This document shows, in pieces, positions 1 through 9,137 of a stretch of 64,000 bases of DNA. Position 1 is the stretch's first letter. Each line of letters starts with the position of its first letter. Under the pieces are notes generated by a model. That model saw only the letters and a list, made by a program, of their open reading frames with translations, ran no database searches and had not been told where the DNA came from. The translations under genes and the position numbers were made by a program. This DNA is from Streptomyces uncialis (lineage in GTDB: Bacteria; Actinomycetota; Actinomycetes; Streptomycetales; Streptomycetaceae). The DNA is taken from positions 62,001-126,000 of the forward strand of contig NZ_LFBV01000003.1 in assembly GCF_001905345.1 (NCBI RefSeq). The letters run 5' to 3'.

Positions 1-1200
1 GTCACCGAGTCCGAGTTCCGTTTGCTCGGCGGGCCGCCGGGTGTCGGGTGTGTTGTCGCCCGGGGAGACCAGCCGGAGCAGGATGCGGCGGGCCAGGTCG
101 GCCTGGGCTGCGGTGAGTGCGCCGTACACCTCCTCGGCGGTCCGGACGACGGCGCCGCGCAGTCCGCCGGCCGCCTCGTATGCGGACCCGGTCAGGGTGC
201 GGCCGGTGCGGTGCCGCCAGGTTTCCAGCAACGCGTGGGACATCAGGGGCAGTCCACCCGGTCCGTCGTCGACCTCGTCGAGCAGACGCGCGGTCAGGGC
301 GCCTTCGACGACCAGTCCGGCCGCGGCGGCCGGCCGGACGACGGCCTCCGTCAGCTCCTCCCGGCTCATCGGGCCGACGAGCACAGTGGCGTCCTGCAAC
401 GCGGCCGTGAGCGCGGGGTGCTCCGCGCACCGGCCCAGGAAGTCGGCGCGGACGGCGATCACCACGCGCAGGGCGGCACCGGGGACGTCGGCGGCGAGGA
501 GCCGGTCGATGAAGGCGGCGCGCTCGGCCGGGTCCGTACAGAGGGTGTACAGCTCCTCGAACTGGTCGACGATCAGCCAGGTGTCCGCGGTCGTGTCCGG
601 TACGGGGACCAGTCGGTCCGCGTGGGCGCGCAGCGGCTCTGCGCCCGGGGTGAGGATTCGTACGGCCGCGGGGGGCGCGGGTGCGTCCGGGCCGGATCCC
701 GGATCGCACAGACGCGGGATCAGGCCGGCCCGGAGCAGGGAGGACTTGCCGCTGCCGGAGGGGCCGAAGACAGCGGTGAAGCGGTGCCGCCGGGTCAGCG
801 CGGTCAGCCGGTCCACCAGCCGGTCGCGCCCGAAGAACAGGGCGGCGTCATCCGGTTCGTACCGGGTCAGACCCCGGTAGGGCGGTCGAACGTCGGCGTC
901 GGCGGACAGGACGGCGGCCTGAGCGCCCGTCTCGCGCCAGCGCCGCTCCCACTCCTCCGGGTCGCCGCCGCAGGAGCCGACGTAGGCGAGGGTCACCGCG
1001 AGCGTGGGGAGTTGCCCGCCGGCCGCCGCCTGCGACAGGGCGGTCGCCGAGAACGGTACATTCCGCGCCATCACTTGATACGTCGGGCACTCCACCGACT
1101 CCCGCAGGGCTCGGAGATCCGCGGCGAACCGCTGCACAGGTCCGGCCCCCGCCCCCGGGTCGAGCCGCCGCTCCCCGTGCTCCTCTCCGTGTCCGCTCAC
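1..1200 (-). CDS. XRE-HTH / nSTAND1 NTPase signalling protein (C-terminus outside window)
   Basis: The minus frame reads an N-terminal HTH-like segment (begins FAADLRALRESVE, about residues 25-85), then the linker PPYRGLTRYEPDDAALFFGR that normally opens the nSTAND1 NTPase domain, a Walker A (GPSGSGKSS, near 747-772) and a Walker B-like WLIVDQFEELY. In known Streptomyces relatives this is followed by WD40 or other sensor repeats; here that part lies beyond base 1. Proteins of this family are large STAND-class switches of largely unknown function. The start is set at GTG 1200 because it precedes the HTH by about 25 residues and has purine-rich sequence upstream; an upstream start cannot be excluded. 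The frame is recognised from the domain motifs, since longer open frames overlap it in other phases. Confidence 0.8.
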   Translation of the reverse strand, partial: MSGHGEEHGERRLDPGAGAGPVQRFAADLRALRESVECPTYQVMARNVPFSATALSQAAAGGQLPTLAVTLAYVGSCGGDPEEWERRWRETGAQAAVLSADADVRPPYRGLTRYEPDDAALFFGRDRLVDRLTALTRRHRFTAVFGPSGSGKSSLLRAGLIPRLCDPGSGPDAPAPPAAVRILTPGAEPLRAHADRLVPVPDTTADTWLIVDQFEELYTLCTDPAERAAFIDRLLAADVPGAALRVVIAVRADFLGRCAEHPALTAALQDATVLVGPMSREELTEAVVRPAAAAGLVVEGALTARLLDEVDDGPGGLPLMSHALLETWRHRTGRTLTGSAYEAAGGLRGAVVRTAEEVYGALTAAQADLARRILLRLVSPGDNTPDTRRPAEQTELGLGD

Positions 1201-1765
1201 CTGCCTCGCCCGCCCCTGCCGCCGCTCTCGGTCCCCTCATCCCACGCCATGCGCCGACCGTAGCCATCACCGTCGGCACCCGGGCCCGATCCGGCCAACT
1301 CCCCATCCCCGGAGCCGATTCGGTTCGGCGATGCCCCCGCCTGTGCACACGGGCCTGCGCAGACGCTCGCGGAGCCGTTCGTCGAAGGTGCGGCCGGTGT
1401 GGTCCGCTGGAGACCGTGCCCGGGCGCCGTCGAGCCCGAACGAAGTAGTGCACTCCTCGTGAGAGGTGGCGCCCGGCCGCGCCGAATGATGGATTCTGCG
1501 GGGAGTAGTGCACGTGGGACGGGGTGGCGAACCTGGGTACCCGTGCGGGGCGTGCATCGGTCGCGCGGGGCCTGGCGGTAGCGGGCCAGCGGGATCGGGG
1601 TGGAGGCGCCGTCCCTCAGCGCCGTGGGTAGGGGCACTGTGGCGTAGCCGGTGGAGCGTCCGGCCGGCCAGGTCCTCGATGTCCTCGGGTGAGGCGAGCG
1701 GGTTGGCCGGCCCTGGACCGGGCCGCCATGGGCACCGTCCTGAGCGGCCCGGCGGGCTGCTCAGG
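1201..1765. other. Intergenic region with a repeated 10-mer
   Basis: No gene is convincingly supported. The 10-mer AGTAGTGCAC occurs at 1444-1453 and again at 1504-1513, exactly 60 bp apart, which would suit paired regulatory sites. A minus-strand stretch around 1600-1710 has coding-like codon use but no recognisable product; it may be a gene remnant. Confidence 0.35.
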
Positions 1766-2191
1766 TCAGTCGGCGACCCACCAGCCGGAGAGTTTAGGGG
1801 GGAGGGCCGAGCCGTGCGGCTCGGCCCATGCCGTGTACTCGCACTTGGACGTAGGCGTCACCGACAGGGTCACGGTGCCCTGGTCGGGGTGGACCCAACT
1901 GTTCTCCAGCGACCCTCGGCTGGGCCGGTTCGGGCAGTAGCCCTCCCGGAGGTGGATGAGCCGGAAGTAGTTGTGCGGGTTGCCGGTGATGTCCGCGTGG
2001 ATCTTCCGCGTGTCCTCGTTGAGCCACAACCGGACGTTGGGGAAGCCCCCGCTCTCCATCAGGAGGCGGAACCGGTATGCCGCCGTCGCAGGGGCAGCCT
2101 CGGCCCCGGCGGGCGGTGAAGCCGTCAGGCTTGCGCAGAGTACGGCGGCGACCGCGCCGAGGCGAACGAAGGTCTTCCAGTTCTTGGCCAT
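1766..2191 (-). CDS. Small secreted protein, unknown function
   Basis: A 141-aa protein with a classic Sec signal peptide: MAKNWKTFVR, then a hydrophobic stretch to about residue 28, with AEA/AP-type cleavage sites. The mature part is about 110 aa with two cysteines (in GYCPNRP and TSKCEYTA) that could form a disulfide, and several aromatic residues. ATG 2191 is chosen because GGAGGAGAC lies directly upstream; longer in-frame starts lack a signal peptide at the N-terminus. I do not recognise the family. It resembles the many lineage-specific small exported proteins of streptomycetes. No operon partner is apparent. Confidence 0.85.
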   Translation of the reverse strand: MAKNWKTFVRLGAVAAVLCASLTASPPAGAEAAPATAAYRFRLLMESGGFPNVRLWLNEDTRKIHADITGNPHNYFRLIHLREGYCPNRPSRGSLENSWVHPDQGTVTLSVTPTSKCEYTAWAEPHGSALPPKLSGWWVAD

Positions 2192-2493
2192 GTCTCCTCC
2201 AGTGGTGCCGCGCCGGGAAGACAGCCGGCGCGTGTGTGCTCGCGTACTGCCCATCGCTGAGGTGGCGCCATACGCTTCGCCGCGAAGGATCAGCCGGACG
2301 AATGACGCACGCCCCGCCCCGCCCCCCAGGCCCCAGTACCACGGAGCGCCTTGGCGAGCAGGAGAGCAAGAACGGGGCTCAACCGGCCACCCGCGACCAC
2401 CCCGGCTCCCCGGCATGGAAATGAACAGCCAGAGGCACCGAGGCAACCCGTGCGGTAGACACCGAAGTCATATACGGCCTCTGACATGAGGCA
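2192..2493. other. Intergenic, about 300 bp
   Basis: Lies between two minus-strand genes. No hairpin, RNA gene or credible ORF was seen. Confidence 0.4.
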
Positions 2494-3522
2494 TCAGTCC
2501 AGTATCTGGATCAATTCGCTGCGAGTTGAGGTGTGTACCACCCGGCCGCGTGCTCCGTTGACGATGGGTAGGTACGGCGGGACGTGGCCGCACTCGACAT
2601 CAGCGATGATCGGAACGTTCAAGGGGCCGAGCGCGTCGAGCACGGCTTGGTGCTGGGTGAGCGAGTCGGCGCCGGGTGCCGACGTCCGTGCCACAAGGAT
2701 CGCGTTCGCCTTGTCGAAGAAGCCGGCCAGCCGCATCCCATGCAAGTTCCTGCAGATGGCGAAGGCGTCGTCGCCTCCTGCTTCGACATACACGAGGAGA
2801 CCTTCCGGAGACTCCGCCTGTGCGAAGGCCGAGACATCGAGGTAGGGCGTTCCCGTGAGGTTGCACAGCATCTCGATACAGCCCCCGATCAGACGCCCCT
2901 CGACCTCCAGATCTCCCTCGCCGTCCAGCCGGGTCCACCTGCCGGGCGTGTCGAGCGTGTACTCGCGCACCTCCGGGTGGGCCCGGTAGTCGTCCCAGCC
3001 CGTGGCTCGGTAGCGGTTCGGCGGGGTCTGCGCGTACCGATGCCCCCGCGGGGCAGCGGCGATATCGAGCCATGACAACAGTCCTTCCGGTACGCGGTAA
3101 GGCGTGTCCATGAGGTTGTTGCCGTGCACGGTCGCCATCCCGGTGAGGAGGGTCAGCGGCGTGATGATGGTCGACATGTCGGAGAACCCGACAAGCCAGG
3201 TCGGCTCGGCATCACGCAGCCGGTCCCAGTCCAGCAGCGGCAGCAGGTCGATCGCCGTCTCCCCACCCCACGGCGGCACCACGGCTCTGATGCCGGGATC
3301 CGTCAGCATCGACATCAGCTCTCCCGCGCGATCGGCCGCAGGGGCACTGACATGGCCGGCACCGTCCATACAGCGGCCGACAACTACCTCGTATCCCCGG
3401 GCCTCTACATCGTGAATCGCCACGTCAAGGCGACTGTGCAGCTCTTTCGGGACCCCGCTCGAAGGAGAAGTGATGCCGATGCGGTCACCAGGACGCAGGG
3501 GGCGCGGGTATCGAACTGACAT
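2494..3522 (-). CDS. S66 family LD-carboxypeptidase / MccF-like peptidase
   Basis: A 342-aa protein of the peptidase S66 family, whose members cleave the L,D-bond of cytoplasmic muropeptides during peptidoglycan recycling (LdcA) or inactivate microcin C-type nucleotide peptides (MccF). The catalytic triad is visible: Ser114 in VGFSDMS, Glu247 in YVEAGG and His313 in CGHVPP. The N-terminal half carries PGDRIGITSPSSG, typical of the family. Length is normal. The start at ATG 3522 gives the family N-terminus (RYPRPLRPGD), and a CAGACT box sits 7 bp upstream, so translation may be leaderless; an ATG at 3573 is possible. There is no signal peptide, which fits a cytoplasmic enzyme. The MccF-like sequence suggests amide or peptide-antibiotic tolerance as an alternative to recycling. 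Confidence 0.88.
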   Translation of the reverse strand: MSVRYPRPLRPGDRIGITSPSSGVPKELHSRLDVAIHDVEARGYEVVVGRCMDGAGHVSAPAADRAGELMSMLTDPGIRAVVPPWGGETAIDLLPLLDWDRLRDAEPTWLVGFSDMSTIITPLTLLTGMATVHGNNLMDTPYRVPEGLLSWLDIAAAPRGHRYAQTPPNRYRATGWDDYRAHPEVREYTLDTPGRWTRLDGEGDLEVEGRLIGGCIEMLCNLTGTPYLDVSAFAQAESPEGLLVYVEAGGDDAFAICRNLHGMRLAGFFDKANAILVARTSAPGADSLTQHQAVLDALGPLNVPIIADVECGHVPPYLPIVNGARGRVVHTSTRSELIQILD

Positions 3523-3529
3523 GCGCGGG

Positions 3530-3535
3530 AGTCTG
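3530..3535 (-). promoter_or_regulatory. Putative -10 box of leaderless S66 peptidase gene
   Basis: CAGACT on the minus strand, 7 bp before ATG 3522. This is the usual placement for a leaderless actinobacterial transcript. The first base deviates from TANNNT. Confidence 0.4.
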
Positions 3536-3692
3536 ACACGACACCACAGCGGCGCGATACCGACTTTCGGCATGCCCCGAAGGGCAGATCTAACCGGTCA
3601 TTGTTCGGAACCGGCCTCCACACCCTGCGACACCCCTTCACCAGGCAGATGGCCCGGGTGGTCACCGCGGGCGGTCGGACGGCCGGTCGTAC

Positions 3693-4034
3693 GTGCGGCG
3701 GGCGATGACGGAACCGGCGCAGCGAGGGCTGGCGGAGACGAACGCCAAGGACGGCCGACACCCGGTCCGGCACCTGACAGTGGCCGGTCGGAAGGCCCTG
3801 GCCGACGGCAACGAGCTGCCCCGGCGTCCGAGGGCCGTGACCGGGGCGAGGGCCGTCCGGGCCGGGTTCGGACCGCACGGCACCTCCTCGACAGCCGCCG
3901 ACGTCCGCGGCATCACCATCGCGGTCTGGGTCAACACCCTGCCCCGCCTCCAGCAAGGCGAACCCTGGTACGCGATCGGCACGGATGACCCCGAACGGCG
4001 GCGCCTGCGCTCCCCCGAACCGTCCGGCCGCTGA
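3693..4034 (+). pseudogene. Fragment resembling a replication-relaxation-type protein
   Basis: A 113-codon stretch with strong third-position G/C. Its central part (HLTVAGRKALADGNELP, then RAVRAGFGPHG) looks like the winged-helix segment of actinobacterial replication-relaxation proteins carried by plasmids and integrative elements. The usual N-terminal helix and the C-terminal half are absent, so I read it as a remnant. It ends 230 bp before the convergent oxidoreductase gene. The assignment rests on remembered family sequence and is moderate at best. Confidence 0.4.
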
Positions 4035-4095
4035 GCCGCCCGCCCCTCGGGCAGCACCCGTGACCGTGAAGGGCCTGCGGCATCCGGCCCGCAGG

Positions 4096-4147
4096 CCGGC
4101 ACCGGCACCGGCACCGGCACCGGCACCGGCACCGGCACCGGCACCGG
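4096..4147. repeat. Hexanucleotide tandem repeat (CCGGCA)n
   Basis: Eight uninterrupted copies of CCGGCA plus CCGG. It lies between the remnant ORF and the oxidoreductase gene and is likely prone to slippage. Confidence 0.9.
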
Positions 4148-4262
4148 GATCACGGTGCCAACAGGTGGGCTCGGACAGCTCCGGTGGGGTGCGCGCCGCC
4201 TCGCAGGCCGTAGACAGGACCCGTGGGACGCTACAGAGAAGGACCCCCACAACGGCTGTGAA

Positions 4263-5180
4263 CTATGGGGAGTCCGGGCGGACGTACTCGATCAGGCGGG
4301 CCGGGTTGTCGGCCGCGTGTCCCTCCCGGACCGCCCGGTCGAGCCCTGCTTGGACGGGCGCGAGCCAGTCGGTGGGGAGGCCGAGTTCGCGGCTGGTGCG
4401 GATGATGTGGCCGACGGCCAGCTGGTTGGTGGAGATGTTGGAGACCTCGGTGGCGTAGTCCGCCTCGTCGACGACGCGGGCGCTCTCGGCGTCGAAGAGC
4501 CCGGCGAGCACCGTGTGGAACACGCTGGCCGCGTGCGGCTGGAACTCGGTCGCGGAGACGCCCGCCGTGCCGACCATGGCCTGTGCGTGGGTGAGCCCCT
4601 GCCCGGTCGCGTACAGCAGCGTGAGCAGCGCCATGTCGTAGAGCAACGGCAGTCCCGGGTCGTCCCCGAGGTAGGTGTTGGCGCCGCCGAGGACGCGGAG
4701 CAGGGGTTCCTGGGCATCGAACGTCTTTCGCGGGCCCCCGTGCAGGAGCAGGGTCCCGGGCAGGCCGATCATCTGCGGCACGCCCATGATCGCCCCGTCG
4801 AGGTAGTCGGCGCCGTGCGCTGCGGCCCAGGACGCGGCCCGGCGGGCCTCCTCGGGGGTGCCGCTGGTGAGGTTGAGCAGGGTGCGGCCGTCCACGTCGG
4901 CGGCCAGCGGGTCGAGCACCTGGTGGGCCACGTCGTACGTCGACACGCAGACGATCACCACTGGGGCGGACCGGACGGCGTCGGCGGCGGTCCGCGCGCG
5001 TACGGCGCCCTGGGCAGCCAGGGCATCCGCCTTCCCTGGTGAGCGGTTCCAGACGGTGGTGGGGTGGCCGGCGCCGAGCAGGGCGGCGGCCAGGGCCCGG
5101 CCCATCAGGCCGAGGCCGAGTACCGCCACGGGAGTGCGGGTCTGAACGGGGCCGGGGTTGGTGTTGTCGTTCGTGGTCAT
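4263..5180 (-). CDS. NADP-dependent imine-reductase-like oxidoreductase
   Basis: A 305-aa enzyme of the 6-phosphogluconate / 3-hydroxyisobutyrate dehydrogenase superfamily. The Rossmann motif VLGLGLMGRALA is at residues 20-31 and WNRS (44-47), with its arginine, suggests NADP(H). The C-terminal helical domain carries DYLDGAIMGVPQ and LLYDMALL; in imine reductases this Asp (here Asp182) occupies the proton-donor position. Imine reductases reduce cyclic imines to amines as dimers in the cytoplasm; the natural substrate is unknown. ATG 5180 gives the normal length. The AfsR-like regulator starts 75 bp away on the other strand, so shared regulation is plausible. A generic beta-hydroxyacid dehydrogenase is the alternative. 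Confidence 0.88.
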   Translation of the reverse strand: MTTNDNTNPGPVQTRTPVAVLGLGLMGRALAAALLGAGHPTTVWNRSPGKADALAAQGAVRARTAADAVRSAPVVIVCVSTYDVAHQVLDPLAADVDGRTLLNLTSGTPEEARRAASWAAAHGADYLDGAIMGVPQMIGLPGTLLLHGGPRKTFDAQEPLLRVLGGANTYLGDDPGLPLLYDMALLTLLYATGQGLTHAQAMVGTAGVSATEFQPHAASVFHTVLAGLFDAESARVVDEADYATEVSNISTNQLAVGHIIRTSRELGLPTDWLAPVQAGLDRAVREGHAADNPARLIEYVRPDSP

Positions 5181-5243
5181 GGGACGACTGTGGCTTGCGG
5201 GTGTGCCGCTCGGGTGCCGCTCCGGTGCCGGTCGGCCGGCGCA

Positions 5244-5249
5244 TATCGT
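5244..5249 (+). promoter_or_regulatory. -10 box (TATCGT) for leaderless regulator mRNA
   Basis: TATCGT fits TANNNT and ends 6 bp before ATG 5256. There is no Shine-Dalgarno sequence, so the mRNA probably starts at or next to the ATG. Confidence 0.5.
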
Positions 5250-5255
5250 AGGCGC

Positions 5256-8200
5256 ATGCGATTCGGGGTGCTGGGCCCGCTGGCGGTCCGGGCGGCGGAC
5301 GGGAAGCCGGCCGCGGTCCGCGAGACCAAGGTCCGCGCCGTGCTCGCCGCGCTGCTCGTGCATGCCGGGCGTCCGGTGACGGCCGACCGTCTGATCGAGG
5401 GCCTCTGGGGTACGCGGCAGCCCGTCCACCCGGCAGCGGCGCTGCGGGCCAAGGTGTCGCGGCTGCGGGCGGCGCTGGAGCGGGCCGAACCGGGTGCGCG
5501 GGGGCTGGTGGAATGGAGCCCCGCCGGATACCTGCTGCGGACCGGCGACGGTTACGCGAGCGTGGACGCCGAGCGGTTCCGGACGCTGACCGCACGGGCC
5601 CGTACGACCGCCGCCCCGGCCGAGCGCGCCGCGTTGCTGGCCGACGCGCTGGCCCTGTGGCGCGGCCCGGCGTACGCCGACTTCGCCGACGAGGCGTTCG
5701 TCCGGCCGGAGTCCGCCCGGCTGGAGGAGGAGCGGCTGACCGCCCTGGAGGACCGGGCGGAGGCGCGGCTCACGCTGGGCGAACACATCGCGCTGGCGGG
5801 TGAGCTGAGCGCGCCGGTCACCGCGCACCCGCTGCGCGAACGGCTGCGGGCGGCGCACCTGCGGGCGCTGTACGGGGCCGGGCGGCAGGGCGAGGCGTTG
5901 GCCTCCTACCAGGAGCTGAGCCGGTTGCTGGCCGATGAGCTGGGCGTCGATCCGGGACCGGAACTGGCCGCACTGCACGAGGCGATGCTCCGCCAGGAGC
6001 CCGCTCTCACCCCAGGCCCCGCCCCGTACGCCGCCCGCCCGCCCGTCGCCGCGCCGCCCCCGGCCACGAATCTGCCCGCCCCGCCCACGAACCTGCCCGC
6101 CCCGCTCTCCGGCCTGATCGGCCGCGAAGCCGCCCTCGCCGGGGTACGGGAGCGGCTCGGGCGGGGCAGGCTGGTCACCCTCACCGGCCCGGGCGGTGTC
6201 GGCAAGACCCGGCTCGCGCTGGCCGCCGCCGCCGAGTCGGCCGAACCGTACGATCCGCACGGCCTGTACGAGGACGGCGTGCGGCTGGCCGAACTCGCCG
6301 CTCTGGAGCGGACGGCGGACGTGCCCCGGATCGCGAGGACGCTGGCGACCGTTCTCGGCCTGCGGGACGAGGGCCGCACCACCACGGCCGAGCAGCTGGC
6401 CGACGCGCTGCGCACCCGCCGGATGCTGCTGGTCCTGGACAACTGCGAGCATGTGATCGGCCCGGTCGCCGAGCTGACCGGGGCACTGCTGCGGACGGCG
6501 CCCGGACTGCGTGTGCTGGCCACCAGTCGCGCCCCGCTGGAGGTTCCCGGCGAACTGGTGTTCCCGGTGCCGCCGTTGGAGACCCCGCCACCGGGCGCGT
6601 CGCACGGTGCGCTGCGGGAGTCGGGTGCCGTACGGCTGTTCGCCGAAAGGGCCGCCGCCGCGGTGCCCGGGTTCACCGTCGGCGAGGACAACGCCGCCGC
6701 GGTGGCCGCCGTCTGCCGCCGGCTGGACGGGCTGCCGCTCGCGCTGGAGCTGGCGGCCACACGGATGCGGATGTTCGGCGCGGCCGAACTGGCCGAGCGG
6801 CTGGACGACCGCTTCGCGGTGCTGGCCGGTGGACGGCGCGCCGCCCCGGCGCGGCAGCAGACGCTGCGCGGAGTGATCGACTGGAGCTGGGAACTGCTGA
6901 CCGGGGCCGAACGGACCGTGCTGCGCAGGCTGTCCGTGTACGCGGACGGCTGCACGCTGGAGGCGGCCGAGGCGGTGTGCGCGGGAGACGGGGTGCGGCG
7001 GTCGGAGGTCCTCGGACTGCTGGGGCAGCTGGTGGACCGCTCGCTGGTCGTGGCGGTGGCCGGGCCTCCGGCACGGTACCGGCTGCTGGAGTCCGTACAC
7101 GCCTACGCACGCGAACGGCTGGCGGAGTGCGAGGACGCGGAGCCGGGCGGGACCGAACGGGTACGGGCGCGGCACCACCGCTACTACGTCGAGTGGGCCG
7201 AGCGGGCGGAGCCCCGACTGCGCGGCCACGCGCAACGCGACTGGCTGCGCCGTCTGGACGCCGAGACCGCCAACCTGCGGACGGCCCTGGACGGTCTGGC
7301 GCGCGGCACCGGCGAAGACGCGGCGGAACTCGCGCTGCGGCTGGTGAACGCGCTGTCCTGGTACTGGTACCTGCGCGGCCGGCTCGGTGAGGCGCGCGCC
7401 GCTCTGGACCTGGCGCTGACCCTGCACACGCCCGGCCCCGTCCCGGAGCCGATTCCGCACCCGGGACCGATCCCGTCCCCGAAACTGAACCCGCTCCCGG
7501 AGACGGCGCCCGTCCGGGACCTGCGCGCGCGGGCCCGTGCCTGGCGCGCGGGCATCGCGCTGCTCATCCTGGACGGTGCCGACCGCACCCCGCTGGAGCG
7601 GATCCCGGACTTCCCGGCAGCCGTCGAAGACCCGGCCGCGCGTGCCATGGCCCAGTGGTTCCTCGGCTTCGCGCACACCGGCTTCGGCGATCCGGCCGTC
7701 AGCCGGGACCTGATCGACCGCGCCTACGCCGGGTTCACCGCCCTTGGCGACCCATGGGGCACGGCTGCCGCGCTGAGCGTACGGGCGTCGCAGCTGCACG
7801 CGTCCGGCACCGACACCGCGCTGCGGGACAGCGGACGGAGTCTGGCCCTGTTCGAACAGGTCGGCGACGGCTGGGGGATGCTCCGCGCGATGCGCGTGCG
7901 GCGCGGACTGGTCGAGATCGCCGGGGACTACGCGGCGGCCGAAGGCCTGGACCGGGACGGCCTGCGCCTCGCCGAGGAGCTGGGCCTGAACTCGGAGACC
8001 ACCGCGCTGCTCTCCCGCACCGGCCGCACGGCGCTGCTGCGCGGCGACCTCGCCGCGGCCGAGGAGTACCACGAGCGCGCCCGCAGGCTGGCCGTCCACC
8101 ACGCCGACCAGCGGGCCCGGGAGGTCGCCGAGGTCGGCCTCGCCCTGGTCGCCCGACGGCAGGGCAGACTGGCGGTGGCCGAGGCGCATCTGCGCACCTG

Positions 8201-8645
8201 GCTGGCCTGGTGCCGCCAGTGGGAGGGCGCCCCGGGCATCGCGCTGATCCTCGCCGAACTGGGCTTCGTCGCCGAGCTGCGCGGCGACGCCGCCGCCGCG
8301 ACCGCGCTGCACGAGGAGGGCCTGGCAGCGGCGCGCGGCACCGGTGACATCCGCGCGGTGGCGCTCGCGCTGGAGGGGGCAGCGGGCGCGCGCGCGTTGA
8401 CCGGACGGTACGACGAGGCCGCCCGGCTGCTGGGCGCGGCCGAGGCCGCACGGGAGTCGGTGGGGGCGCCGCTGCCGCCGGGGGAGCGCGGCGACGTCGA
8501 GCGGATCGCCACCACCGTACGGGCTGCGCTCGGGAGCCGCGGGTACACCGCGCAGCTGGCGCGGGGGCGGTCGCTCGGCACGGAGACCGCGGCGACGCGG
8601 ACGACTGGACCGGACTGCCGCGATGAACCGTGCGGAGTCGGCTGA
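5256..8645 (+). CDS. AfsR/SARP family transcriptional regulator with NB-ARC and TPR domains
   Basis: A 1129-aa regulator. Residues 1-95 form an OmpR/SARP-type winged helix (MRFGVLGPLAVR, VRAVLAALLVH). Residues 100-245 are the bacterial transcriptional activator (BTAD) domain ending in ELGVDPGPELAALHEAML. After a Pro/Ala-rich linker comes an NB-ARC ATPase with Walker A GPGGVGKTR (about 311-319) and Walker B MLLVLDNCEH (about 389-398). The C-terminal 450 residues are TPR-like helices. Such proteins bind direct repeats overlapping -35 regions and activate secondary metabolism or local genes, gated by nucleotide binding. ATG 5256 is the only start that gives the conserved N-terminus. No biosynthetic cluster surrounds it; the divergent oxidoreductase is its nearest potential target. 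Confidence 0.95.
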   Translation: MRFGVLGPLAVRAADGKPAAVRETKVRAVLAALLVHAGRPVTADRLIEGLWGTRQPVHPAAALRAKVSRLRAALERAEPGARGLVEWSPAGYLLRTGDGYASVDAERFRTLTARARTTAAPAERAALLADALALWRGPAYADFADEAFVRPESARLEEERLTALEDRAEARLTLGEHIALAGELSAPVTAHPLRERLRAAHLRALYGAGRQGEALASYQELSRLLADELGVDPGPELAALHEAMLRQEPALTPGPAPYAARPPVAAPPPATNLPAPPTNLPAPLSGLIGREAALAGVRERLGRGRLVTLTGPGGVGKTRLALAAAAESAEPYDPHGLYEDGVRLAELAALERTADVPRIARTLATVLGLRDEGRTTTAEQLADALRTRRMLLVLDNCEHVIGPVAELTGALLRTAPGLRVLATSRAPLEVPGELVFPVPPLETPPPGASHGALRESGAVRLFAERAAAAVPGFTVGEDNAAAVAAVCRRLDGLPLALELAATRMRMFGAAELAERLDDRFAVLAGGRRAAPARQQTLRGVIDWSWELLTGAERTVLRRLSVYADGCTLEAAEAVCAGDGVRRSEVLGLLGQLVDRSLVVAVAGPPARYRLLESVHAYARERLAECEDAEPGGTERVRARHHRYYVEWAERAEPRLRGHAQRDWLRRLDAETANLRTALDGLARGTGEDAAELALRLVNALSWYWYLRGRLGEARAALDLALTLHTPGPVPEPIPHPGPIPSPKLNPLPETAPVRDLRARARAWRAGIALLILDGADRTPLERIPDFPAAVEDPAARAMAQWFLGFAHTGFGDPAVSRDLIDRAYAGFTALGDPWGTAAALSVRASQLHASGTDTALRDSGRSLALFEQVGDGWGMLRAMRVRRGLVEIAGDYAAAEGLDRDGLRLAEELGLNSETTALLSRTGRTALLRGDLAAAEEYHERARRLAVHHADQRAREVAEVGLALVARRQGRLAVAEAHLRTWLAWCRQWEGAPGIALILAELGFVAELRGDAAAATALHEEGLAAARGTGDIRAVALALEGAAGARALTGRYDEAARLLGAAEAARESVGAPLPPGERGDVERIATTVRAALGSRGYTAQLARGRSLGTETAATRTTGPDCRDEPCGVG

Positions 8646-9137
8646 CCGGCGTCCGGCTCCCGGACAGCGACGTCGTCGCTGCTCAAGGCCCGCCTCTGCA
8701 CACCCCGGGGTCGACGATCGGACCCATGCCTCCTGCCGGGTCCGGTGACGTGTTCGGCCGTGTCCCGGCTCCTTCTCGCGGACCCGTTCCCGCCCGCCGC
8801 TGTCGCGTACGCCGAACGTCGGCTGCCCACCCGCCGACCCCCGACGGCGGGCACATGGACGGTGACAGTGGCCATCACCGGGGCCGGAGCCGGGACGGGA
8901 ACAGGCTGACCGCCCCGCGCCCCACACCGGAGAACCTCGCACCGGAAAACCCGCACCACAGGCCCCTTACCAGAGATCTCCGTTCTCCGCAGCCCCACTG
9001 CTCCGTACCCGCCCATCCATTCCAGCCAGTCACACAGGGCTCATTGATCCGTGTTCATCACTGGGGAATTGTGTGTGGTCGTTGCAGCGATCTGCGACGA
9101 CTCCCAACGATTCACACATGAGAGAGGCTGGAACACC
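8646..9137. other. Intergenic, about 490 bp
   Basis: No ORF here has both a start signal and coding-like codon use. The last 150 bp are relatively AT-rich and probably contain the promoter of the next secreted-protein gene. Confidence 0.4.

Noticed and set aside
4096..4147. Tandem hexamers as a possible CRISPR or regulatory array
   Set aside because: Simple uninterrupted 6-bp repeats without spacers; a slippage-type microsatellite.
4263..8942. A 1559-aa open frame on the minus strand
   Set aside because: Only its last 305 residues are the oxidoreductase. The rest lies antisense to the AfsR-like gene, is Arg/Gly/Gln-rich and has no motif; it is a high-GC shadow.
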